Below, piece by piece: positions 1 to 9,674 of a DNA stretch of 64,000 nucleotides. The stretch is from Macrostomum hystrix (taxonomy: Eukaryota; Platyhelminthes; Macrostomidae): assembly GCA_950097015.1 (NCBI GenBank), contig CATNEN010000025.1, positions 992,001 through 1,056,000 of the forward strand, read 5' to 3'. Position numbers and translations under genes: made by a program. The notes below the pieces were generated by a model, which saw nothing but the letters and a program-made list of their open reading frames with translations, was not told the origin of the DNA and did no database searches. Each line of letters opens with the position of its first letter. Position 1 is the first letter of the stretch.

Positions 1-257
1 GAGCCAACGCTTCGACCTGATTCCATCTCCGAGCCACTTCTTGTCTATTTGCTCAATATCATCGGCGGATGCATCATTATCTTCAGATGCTGCAAAATCT
101 AGCTGATGAACGACAGCCTAAAAAATTATATAAAATAAAGTTATGCAGACACCATTCTTTACAAGGTACGTATATTAATTGGTCGGAGGACGATGCAAGT
201 AAACATCTATAAAAACACTTACATAACTGTCCTGCCCAGAGGTGGCCCAGATTAGGT
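1..257 (-). CDS. partial unrecognised gene, two exons (3' part continues beyond window start)
   Basis: Read on the minus strand, bases 117-1 form an exon that follows an acceptor (tttttttag at about 118-126) and is open only in phase 0. It encodes 39 residues with the acidic stretch SEDNDASADDIEQ followed by DKKWLGDG. A 35-nt candidate exon precedes it at 257-223: acceptor ttttcag, then DLIWATSGQDSY, then a strong donor gtaagt at 222. Its phase joins exactly, giving GQDSY/AVVHQLDF across a 105-bp intron. I do not recognise the family. Upstream exons are not seen in the SINE and array DNA to the right. The frame, the single open phase and the matched splice sites support coding. The short exon is the weaker call. 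Confidence 0.42.
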
Positions 258-484
258 CTGAAAATTTGGTATGAAATATTTGGTATTAAAATATTTGAAA
301 CTGCAGTATCAGACTCAGTTTCAGATTTAGTCATATTCGGTGATCTAAACGGTAGAGAGACGACAGGGGAATTTCAAAAACACACATTCGTAAAAGGTTC
401 ATCGTAAAAGGTTGAAAATTCTTATCTTTTTTGTAGACTTTCACGAAAATCGGTCATACCCTTAGCGTATAGGGTATGAATTTG

Positions 485-605
485 GTTCGAGTGTGGCGGC
501 ATCCCCAGTCCATGGACTGAACAGCTGTTCACGGCCTCTAGCTGCGGCTGTGCAACTAGCAGTACATCTGGTGCAGCGGGCTAGGTGTCATTTGTACTTT
601 TAGAT
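485..605 (+). mobile_element. SINE family B fragment (3' half)
   Basis: The segment contains the palindrome-like core ccagtccatggactgaac, followed by a G/C-rich stretch that ends in ggctaggtgtcatt. The same core and a similar 3' end occur at 2050-2290 (minus), 45622-45665 and 51005-51275, so this is a dispersed element. The tRNA-like head is missing here. Confidence 0.5.
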
Positions 606-749
606 ATGTCTATCTTCACTAGCTTGTCGATGCTTCAACTAATTCTATGAAATAACAACGAGAGATTTGCAAACAGGCAGATTAAGCAAATAATAATTAT
701 TTAATCATACTCATTCGCTTCAAAAGTGATCAGTTTTTAGTGTGACATC

Positions 750-1222
750 AGAGAGGGAGAGGGAGAGAGGGAAAGAAGGAGATGGATTGAGATGTAGAGA
801 TGTAGAGAGGTTGAGATGTAGAGATGTAGAGAGGGAGAGAGGTAGAGAGGTAGAGATGTAGAGAGGGAGAGAGGGAGAGAGGTTGGGAGGTAGAGAGGGA
901 GAGAGGTAGAGATGTAGAGAGGGAGAGAGGGAGAGAGGGAAAGAGGTAGAGAGGTAGAGATGTAGAGAGGGAGAGAGGGAGAGAGGGAGAGAGGTAGAGA
1001 GGGAGAGAGGGAGAGAGGTAGAGATGTAGAGAGGGAGAGAGGGAGAGAGGGAGAGATGTAGAGAGGGAGAGAGGGAGAGAGGTAGAGAGGGAGAGAGGTA
1101 GAGATGTAGAGAGGGAGAGAGGGAGAGAGGGAGAGATGTAGAGAGGGAGAGAGGGAGAGAGGGAGAGAGGGAGAGAGGGAGAGATGTAGAGAGGGAGAGA
1201 GGGAGAGAGGGAGAGAGGCAGA
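750..1222. repeat. purine-strand GAGAGAGG/TAGAGA array
   Basis: A degenerate 6-8 bp array of gagaggga, gagaggta and gagatgta units. It is almost pure purine on the plus strand apart from T in gatgta. The minus strand reads as an open Ser/Leu/Pro frame only because the unit lacks stops. Confidence 0.85.
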
Positions 1223-1228
1223 GGGTTG

Positions 1229-1954
1229 CTATCTGTTCGGGCCGAGAGACACGCTGTGGCAAAGTGAAGTCAGACAAGTAAGGGGGTGAGATTTAGGCAG
1301 GTGTGAGCAGTTTACGCACTTAAAACAAGACACGCGGAGAGGATGAGTTAGTAAGTAGACTCCGTGAATCAAAAGGTGAAAGCTGTGCTTTCCAGGAAAC
1401 CTGAAGCGCCATTTTCATTAGAGCTGCTCAGCAATGACAGCTTATTATTTGAAGTCGTTTGTCTTTCCGTCCACGAGTAGAAAGTGCTTCTCTAAAAGAT
1501 GATTGTTTTTTGATGAAAAAATCCCGTAAAACCGAATTACTTTCCTTGTTGGTTAGTCGTGTAACAGTTTTCTGAATGATGAACTGAGCTTTACGGCAGC
1601 TTTGTCTTTTTTTCATCAAGCTTTGATAGACTTAGTTCTCCGTTTCCTTCAACTAGAAACGGGACACACAAGCAAAGTCGAGCTGTAAAGCTGTTCAAGT
1701 CAGTCTCCGCGAGACCCAGCCATTGCGTGAGCGAGAGTCCAGATCCGTGTAAGAATTTCAAAGACAGCGACCTAGCAACTGGACAATGAATTATGAAGGA
1801 TGCGAGCACGCGACTACGCTGGCACTGGGGCTCCGCACTGATTGGAATTATTCCTTTGTTTGTCTGCTTCTGCTATTCCTTTTGAATTAGCTCGCAGATT
1901 GGTAAATAAGTAAGTCTTTGTGAATAAAAAAAAGCAAAATTTAGTATTCTCAAG
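1229..1954. other. unique intergenic sequence
   Basis: No gene-like frame with splice sites, RNA gene or repeat array is seen. Short frames on the minus strand here have no coding character. Confidence 0.5.
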
Positions 1955-2052
1955 GTCGCGTGTGTGAGTGTGTGCTCAGGAGTCAGCGAAATGGTCAGAA
2001 TCGCCCCCTCGCTGGCTGCGGGTCTAGTATAATAATATTATTATTAATACAA
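1955..2052 (+). mobile_element. SINE family A, 3' part
   Basis: Carries the family A tail block: gtgtgtgctcaggagtcagc, then tcgctggctgcgggtctag, ending in an ATT/AAT-rich tail. The same block is seen at 12190-12270, 42820-42900 (minus) and 46870-46930 (minus). The tRNA-like head is absent, so it is 5' truncated. Confidence 0.65.
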
Positions 2053-2300
2053 TACTTGATTACACCTGTCCCAATAGGGTCAGATGTGTAGCCGATAGCA
2101 CAGGCGCAGCTATTGCTTGGCGCATCTGAAAGCTGCGTACGGCTATTCAGTCCATGGACTGGGGGCATGCCTCACACAACCTCAATACACCCAGATGCTG
2201 GCATCTATTTAACATCCATTTAACAGTCGGGACTCGAACCCGCGACCTTCAAGTCGTGAGTCCGACGCTTGAAGCGCTGGGCTACAAGGCCTCAGTGAAG
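2050..2300 (-). mobile_element. SINE family B, near full length, tRNA-derived head
   Basis: On the minus strand the element starts with a tRNA-like promoter: A-box-like tgtagcccagcg, then a good B box ggttcgagtccc (complement of bases near 2227-2238). It continues through ttaaatggatgttaaat and ccccagtccatggactg, and ends gggacaggtgtaatc at the AAT-rich junction with the family A copy. Pol III boxes plus dispersed copies support a SINE. A functional tRNA is unlikely because no acceptor stem closes. Confidence 0.65.
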
Positions 2301-2775
2301 TTAAGTTTAAGAAATAAAAGATCCTTACGGCTTTTAGAAACCAGAAGCAGTGCCAACAGCAGCAAAAGGGGTTGTCGCAGCATTCTCTCTAGCTTTGCAG
2401 TCAGCAGCAGGTGGAGATATAGGAACAACTTTATTCGATGCTGCGTTCTGATAAACGGGCCACTTAAGCGTTAGGCTTGCGACCTAGCGCCTAATTGTTT
2501 TATATCCAATGCTCAGCTATTGACAATCTCAACTGTGATTGGTCGAGAGCCGTAATATTGGGCAGCTCCCGTCGCCAATGACTCTGCATCTCAGCCCATG
2601 GGACTCTAGTCCAATTTTAAGATAGACGTCTCACGTACTCATGGATGGTCTGAAAGTCTCACCCCTTAACAGCTCACAGCCTTCGTCTCAAAATCTCGTC
2701 CCTTGCGGTTGCAAAGTCTCACCTTTTCATTAGTTCCAAAGTCTGAAACTCTGCATCTCAAAAAGATTTCCTAGC
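2291..2775. other. unique sequence grading into the 25-bp array
   Basis: No gene is seen. From about 2640 scattered gtctcaaaatctc motifs mark the decayed edge of the next array. Confidence 0.5.
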
Positions 2776-3560
2776 ATCGTCTCAAAATACCATCATGTCA
2801 AGGTCTCAAAATCTCATTCTAATCATGGTCTCAAAATCTCATTCTAATCATGGTCTCAAAATCTCATTCTATCAAGGTCTCAAAATCTCATTCTAATCAT
2901 GGTCTCAAAATCTCATTCTATCATGGTCTCAAAATCTCATTCTAATCATGGTCTCAAAATCTCATTCTAATTATGGTCTCAAAATCTCATTCTAATCAAG
3001 GTCTCAAAATCTCACTCTATCATGGTCTCAAAATCTCATTCTAATTATGGTCTCAAAATCTCATTCTAATCATGGTCTCAAAATCTCATTCTAATCATGG
3101 TCTCAAAATCTCATTCTATCATGGTCTCAAAATCTCATTCTATCATGGTCTCAAAATCTCATTCTATCAAGGTCTCAAACTCTCATTCTAATCATGGTCT
3201 CAAAATCTCATTCTAACCATGGTCTCAAAATCTCTTTCTAATCATGGTCTTACAATCTCATTCTATCAAGGTCTCAAAATCTCACTCTATCATGGTCTCA
3301 AAATCTCATTCTAATCATGGTCTCAAAATCTCATTCTAATCATGGTCTCAAAATCTCATTCTAATCATGGTCTCAAAATCTCATGCCAACATGGTCTCAA
3401 AATCTCATTCTAATCATGGTCTCAAAATCTCATGCCAACATGGTCTCAAAATCTCATTCTAATCATGGTCTCAAAATCTCATGCCAACATGGTCTCAAAA
3501 TCTCCTCCTATCACGGTCTCAAAATACCAGCATATCAAGGTCTCGAAATCCTATCCTGCT
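2776..3560. repeat. 25/22-bp tandem array
   Basis: About 32 units of tcattctaatcatggtctc plus aaaatc. A 22-bp form lacks 'aat', and a catgccaacat variant dominates the right end. Each unit contains ggtctc. Units decay at both ends, as expected for a minisatellite. Confidence 0.92.
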
Positions 3561-3894
3561 TGGGTCTCGAGGTCTCTCCATTATTTATTCTCAAGGGCAT
3601 TTTAATTTTAAGCAAATGACTTGTTGAAAAGTGTGCACTCATCCTTTGATAATTTTTTAACCCGCATCGATTTTTTCCGCTTTTTAGATTTCCAGACGAA
3701 GCCTCAAGCTTTTTTAAATCAGATTTCGTTTTCAAAAAAAGTGCCAATGAATTTGAAAATAAAAACAACTCAAGTGGCACCTTATTTGAATAGATTTAGG
3801 GCTGGTGCCGAAGATAAATTTCATTTATTGTCTGCTTCATTCCCAGACACGTCAATCGCTAATCGCTTTGACAATGCACTCAATTGTTAGACAA
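3561..3894. other. unique spacer between two arrays
   Basis: About 330 bp of single-copy sequence. The open frame at 3621-3890 has no homology that I recognise and no splice context. Confidence 0.45.
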
Positions 3895-4058
3895 TTCACC
3901 CACCTGTAGGAAAATTGCGAACTGTTAGACAGACCACCCACCTGTTAGACAGACCACCCACTTGTTAGACAGACCACCCACTTGTTAGACAGACCACCCA
4001 CTTGTTAGACAGACCACCCACTTGTTAGACAGACCACCCACTTGTTAGACAGACATTG
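3895..4058. repeat. 20-bp array, subtype acttgttagacagaccaccc
   Basis: About eight units of 20 bp, nearly identical. It shares ctgttagac with the next array but has a different second half. Confidence 0.9.
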
Positions 4059-4062
4059 GTAG

Positions 4063-4655
4063 AAAATTAGTAGACTGTTAGTAGACAATTCACTCACCTG
4101 TTAGATAATTCACTCACCTGTTAGATAATTCACTCACCTGTTAGATAATTCACTCACCTGTTAGATAATTCACTCACCTGTTAGATAATTCACTCACCTG
4201 TTAGATAATTCACTCACCTGTTAGATAATTCACTCACCCGTTAGATAATTCACTCACCTGTTAGATAATTCACTCACCTGTTAGATAATTCACTCACCCG
4301 TTAGATAATTCACTCACATGTTAGACAACTCACTCACCTGTTAGACAATTCACTCAACTGTTAGACAATTCACTCACATGTTAGACAATTCACTCACCTT
4401 TTAGACAATTCACTTACCTGTTAGACAATTCATTCACCTGTTAGACAATTCACTCAACTGTTAGACAATTCACTCAACTGTTAGACAATTCACTCAACTG
4501 TTAGACAATTCACTCACCTGTTAGACAATTCACTCAACTGTTAGACAATTCACTCAACTGTTAGACAATTCACTCACCTGTTAGACAATTCACTCAACTG
4601 TTAGACAATTCACTCACCTGTTAGACAATTCACTCACCTGTTAGACCTGCCAAAT
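4063..4655. repeat. 20-bp array, subtype ttagataattcactcacctg
   Basis: About 29 units of exactly 20 bp. The left part has ttagataa and the right part ttagacaa with cacctg/caactg alternation, so two homogenised blocks are visible. Two stray units lie at 6945-6985. Confidence 0.95.
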
Positions 4656-5211
4656 ATGCTGCTAAACTGAGCCCGCAGATAAAAAAGTTAGCCTAAAGAA
4701 TCACATTTACACAGAAACATAATATTAACAAATTTGTTAGCTTGTTTCATGCCCCAGGCAAACAGAAGAGAAAAAGCTGCGAGTTCAGCGGAAGAACATT
4801 TTTAAACTTGCTCTGAGATGAAAAAACACGCGTTAGGCAGAAACCATACACACCCGCATTCAGTCCCCAATGGCAGTGAAAGGTTTCACAAAAAGTAAGA
4901 CCAAATTTGTGAGACTAAGACCATCGCTTGCAGCATGCGAGGACTGCTCATTGTTTAATACCCACATGGCTGATGCTGCCCCTGGTTAATATCGAATTGA
5001 CTTCCAGCTTGCCATGCTCTAGTTTTTAGCAGAATACTGCATGTCACTTACTCACCTTTTGTACTTTTTCTCACTGTCAGAAACAGCCATTTAGGAAACG
5101 CAGTTAAAAATGACAAGTTAGTGATGTGAGTTTTTACACTTTTAGCTATTTTACTAGCAACAAAGACCCCCTTTGGGGGGAAGAAGATCACGCTTAACAA
5201 TAATTTATGCT
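4656..5211. other. unique intergenic sequence
   Basis: AT-rich single-copy DNA with no gene, RNA or repeat that I can support. Confidence 0.5.
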
Positions 5212-5292
5212 ACACCCTCGACAATTCATGCTTCCCCTCGATAATTCATGCTTTCCCTTCGATAATTCATGCTTTCCCTTCGATAATTCAAT
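5212..5292. repeat. short 22-bp array
   Basis: Four units related to ccttcgataattcatgcttt. It directly abuts the 31-bp array. Confidence 0.75.
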
Positions 5293-5297
5293 CTTTC

Positions 5298-6465
5298 CTG
5301 TCTCAATCTGTCAGTGAGAGATACGATGTGATATTTGAGAGTCAGTGAGAGACGAGATGTGATATTTGAGAGCCGGTGAGAGATGCGATGTGATATTTGA
5401 GAGTCAGTGAGAGACGAGATGTGATATTTGAGAGCCGGTGAGAGACGAGATGTGATATTTGAGAGTCAATGAGAGACGAGATGTGATATTTGAGAGCCGG
5501 TGAGAGACGAGATGTGATATTTGAGAGTCAGTGAGAGACGAGATGTGATATTTGAGAGTCAGTGAGAGACGAGATGTGATATTTGAGAGCCGGTGAGAGA
5601 TGCGATGTGATATTTGAGAGTCAGTGAGAGACGAGATGTGATATTTGAGAGCCGGTGAGAGACGAGATGTGATATTTGAGAGTCAATGAGAGACGAGATG
5701 TGATATTTGAGAGCCGGTGAGAGACGAGATGTGATATTTGAGAGTCAGTGAGAGACGAGATGTGATATTTGAGAGTCAGTGAGAGACGAGATGTGATATT
5801 TGAGAGCCGGTGAGAGATGCGATGTGATATTTGAGAGCCGGTGAGAGACGAGATGTGATATTTGAGAGTCAGTGAGAGACGAGATGTGATATTTGAGAGC
5901 CGGTGAGAGATGCGATGTGATATTTGAGAGCCGGTGAGAGACGAGATGTGATATTTGAGAGTCAGTGAGAGACGAGATGTGATATTTGAGAGCCGGTGAG
6001 AGATGCGATGTGATATTTGAGAGCCGGTGAGAGATGCGATGTGATATTTGAGAGTCAGTGAGAGACGAGATGTGATATTTGAGAGCCGGTGAGAGACGAG
6101 ATGTGATATTTGAGAGTCAATGAGAGACGAGATGTGATATTTGAGAGCCGGTGAGAGACGAGATGTGATATTTGAGAGTCAGTGAGAGACGAGATGTGAT
6201 ATTTGAGAGCCGGTGAGAGACGAGATGTGATATTTGAGAGCCGGTGAGAGACGAGATGTGATATTTGAGAGCCGGTGAGAGACGAGATGTGATATTTGAG
6301 AGCCGGTGAGAGATGACACGGATGCAATATCCTGAGAGACGAGATGTGATATTTGAGAGCCGGTGAGAGACTAGATGTGATATTTGAGAGCCGGTGAGAG
6401 ACGAGATGTGATATTTGAGAGCCGGTGAGAGATGACACGGATGCAATATCCTGAGAGACGAACGG
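5298..6465. repeat. 31-bp tandem array with higher-order pattern
   Basis: About 37 units built on gagagacgagatgtgatatt followed by tgagagccggt or tgagagtcagt. The gccgg and gtcag/gtcaa forms alternate in recurring blocks. A variant unit with gacacggatgcaatatcctg occurs twice near 6310 and 6430. Confidence 0.95.
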
Positions 6466-8954
6466 AGAGCAATGTAAAAAAACAAGCTAAATTTAACACT
6501 TCGAAGACACTTTTGACTGACAGGCAGATAAGAAACAGGATGAAAAGATCACCGAAGATGTCCTAGCTGGTTAAAACCAGTGTTCTCACAGAGAATTCCC
6601 AGCCCAAGTTCAGCTGGAATCCAATAAAAGTTCCGAAACTAGCTTACCTAGACGCAATAGTCTCACTTGACCAAATAATTCAGTGATGGCGATAGCAATG
6701 CTTATTTATTGGCCGAAGCCACCCAGCAACCCGACAGTGGTGCGCCTAGGAAGAACGCTTGTCAAGAAATTAAATTTTCCTAAGTCAGAAGAAGAATCTC
6801 AGATTTGAAAGCCTGTGTTCGTGCCTTATCTGGCTTCAGGTAGGCCGGGTAGGTAGGTAGCTGTATTAACTAGTCTCAATTTACAGATAAGTTCATGTGC
6901 GGGTGGTAGATCGTGCCAAGGCCATAGACAATCAGTGTGCAACTCAGTTAGACAATTCACTCAACTGTTAGACAATTTACTAACTAGAGTGGCTTCCTAG
7001 ACACTCTGTGGAGTTTGTCAGCGCGTGAAGAAAGTTGGCCATAGACTGCTTGCTCTATGTCATTCTGTCACTTTTTTTATTCGACCTGTCGGTGCTAAAC
7101 GGCAAGCTGTTCCGAGCCACTCCAGAATAAAAAAATACGGTGAAACAGAAAATGTTGCAGAGATTCCCAGCTTTCATTTGCACTAATTTTCATTTGAATC
7201 GAATGGAAATTATGGATACTAGAAGCAACAGAAGCAACCGTACAAGAACTTTTGTTAGACAGTATATATAGTTTTCCTTTTTAATATAACTACTAGACAA
7301 GAACAAGAATTGATGATGATGATGATTGAGATTGCTGAATGATATATATAGTTCTCATTTTTAATATAATTGATTGAAAGTGATGGCAGTCTAAGCAGTT
7401 TAATATAGCCAGATTCAATTAGAAAAGCAATATTCGCACTCGCTAAGAATAGTCGTGTCTCATTCAATATGTTACCTACCAACTAGCTGTTTATGTCTTT
7501 GAAGAAATTGTTGAAACACTACAAACAAAGAATGGACACAAAACACGAACAAAGTTGGCGGTCAATTTAAGACAGACGGTTAAAGTTTGACATGTATGTT
7601 AACGTAATAAAATGAGTTCGCTTTAATCTTTAAAGAGAGAGAACAGCCCTTAAAATATGTGACCCATAATGCCGCGTCGAATGAGACGCTAAAAGCCGAG
7701 GTAAAACAATAGTGTAGGACAGGACATGTGCAAGTGATTTGCCTATTTACAAGGCTATCAAATTGTCAATTAGGCTTATACAGACCTAATAATACAGTCG
7801 ATTTTTAATTGAGAGGCTTATGTAAATTGACATAATTGTCATAATGGAACACAATATGACATAAAAAAAACAATTTTTATTGGCCCCTTGCATACCTTCA
7901 TTCTTGATTTACCTTCTGATTATGATTGAAGAGAACAGCTAAATATTAATTAACACCAGACAATCGGACAGGTACGCCAAGGCGTAAACAGAACATAGAG
8001 TAAGAAAGCAAATAAGCTACTGATATTTTCGCGTAAACTAAGTAGTATAAAGGTACATATAATATTAGGCAAGAAAATCTGCTTCATTCACATTTCCATT
8101 AATAAAACCGCATGATTTTCCTCGCATTTCTACTTGCTAAGTAGCTTGAGCGCATATTCTGGGTAATAAGCGTTTGATTTCAATCTCCGTGACTTTCACG
8201 CAAAACGGGGCAAATTGAATATAAAAAAGCAAATAGCATTCATTGTTAAGAAGCAGTTAAAAATAAAACAATTACAAGTAAAACAATATTTAATTAAAAG
8301 AAAGTGCAAACTTTTAATCTAAAATTTTACAATTACGCTCGTATAATTACTGAACAAAAAATACACATTTAGCATTATACTAAACACTTAAAGAGTGGGG
8401 TTAGGAAAATAGATGTAGGCGCAGATAGAGAAGAAATTTAAAAGGTTCAATGAGAGTAGGAAGATGTAGAGAGTTGAGAAAAACGGCACAGATGTAGGGA
8501 TATAGGGATGTAGGGTTACAAGAGAGATAAAGAAAGGGATTTAAATAAAGAAATGTTTCATAGGAGATATTGGAGTGTAGTAGAGACAGAAACTCAAATA
8601 TGTTAAGCGACACCAATCTGCATGCAGATTTAGGACAAGCAAGTGCACATGCCGTTCAGCAGCTAACGAGTTTGTAATATGAAACAGGGCGAAATGCTGA
8701 GGGACGACATCAATATGATAATAAGCAAGCAGGCGGGGATTAAGTGAGTGATTGGTCAGAGAAGTCACATAAATCTATAAGTACATATACAACTGCTTAC
8801 ACAGCTTGTCAGTGGGGTATTGGGGGAAATCAGCGCTTAGTTACAAGGAGACTGAACAATCAGCCAAGTTTTTAGCACTTGCCATTTATCACTTTTGTAG
8901 CTAACAAGGACTTCTTAGATCTGGCACCTGGGCTGGAAACTGAACAAACCTAAT
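6466..8954. other. long unique AT-rich intergenic region
   Basis: About 2.5 kb without arrays apart from two stray 20-bp units at 6945-6985 and a decayed 36-bp direct repeat around ttatatatagtt at 7260 and 7343. No exon with convincing splice sites or homology is found. Frames at 7255-7482 and 8401-8768 look non-coding. Confidence 0.5.
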
Positions 8955-9576
8955 CTCCCATGTGTCATTTCTTCCTAGTCTCATTGCTCCCGTGTCTGCC
9001 CTCTCCCGTGTCTCATCTATCTGGTGTCTCATCTCTACCGTGTCTAATCTCTACCGTGTCTAATCTCTGCCGTGTTTTATTTCCCCAGTGTCTCATCTCT
9101 GCCGTGTTTTATCTCTACCGTGACTCATCTCTCCCGTGACTCATCTCTCCCGTGACTCATCTCTCCCGTGTCTCATCTCTCCCGTGTCTCATCTCTCCCG
9201 TGTCTTAATCTCTGCCGTGTCTCATCTCTCCCGTGTCTCATCTCTCCCGTGTCTCATCTCTACCGTGTCTAATCTCTACCGTGTCTAATCTCTGCCGTGT
9301 TTTATTTCCCCAGTGTCTCATCTCTGCCGTGTTTTATCTCTACCGTGACTCATCTCTCCCGTGTCTCATCTCTCCCGTGTCTCATCTCTCCCGTGTCTTA
9401 ATCTCTCCCGTGTCTCATCTCTCCCGTGTCTTAATCTCTGCCGTGTCTCATCTCTCCCGTGTCTTAATCTCTGCCGTGTTTTATTTCCCCAGCGTCTCAT
9501 CTCACCCGTGTCTCATCTCTCCCGTGTCTCATCTCTCCAGCGTCTCATTTCCCCAGTGTCTCATCTATCCCGTTTA
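8955..9576. repeat. 16-bp array, unit tctcatctctcccgtg
   Basis: About 38 units with variants taatctct, ttatttcccc and gactcatc. The same unit family occurs again at 34985-35512, so it is a dispersed satellite. It ends about 100 bp before the TULP4-like stop codon. Confidence 0.92.
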
Positions 9577-9674
9577 GCATGTATATAGACTTGCAGCATT
9601 TCTAGTCCCTATACTATTTCCAAAAGTCATTGCTAACAAGCACGGCTGGTAGATATAAAAAACGCAGCCAGCTG

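Noticed and set aside
2220-2295. Good B box suggesting a tRNA gene
   Set aside because: The sequence does not close a cloverleaf and continues into a body shared with other SINE copies.
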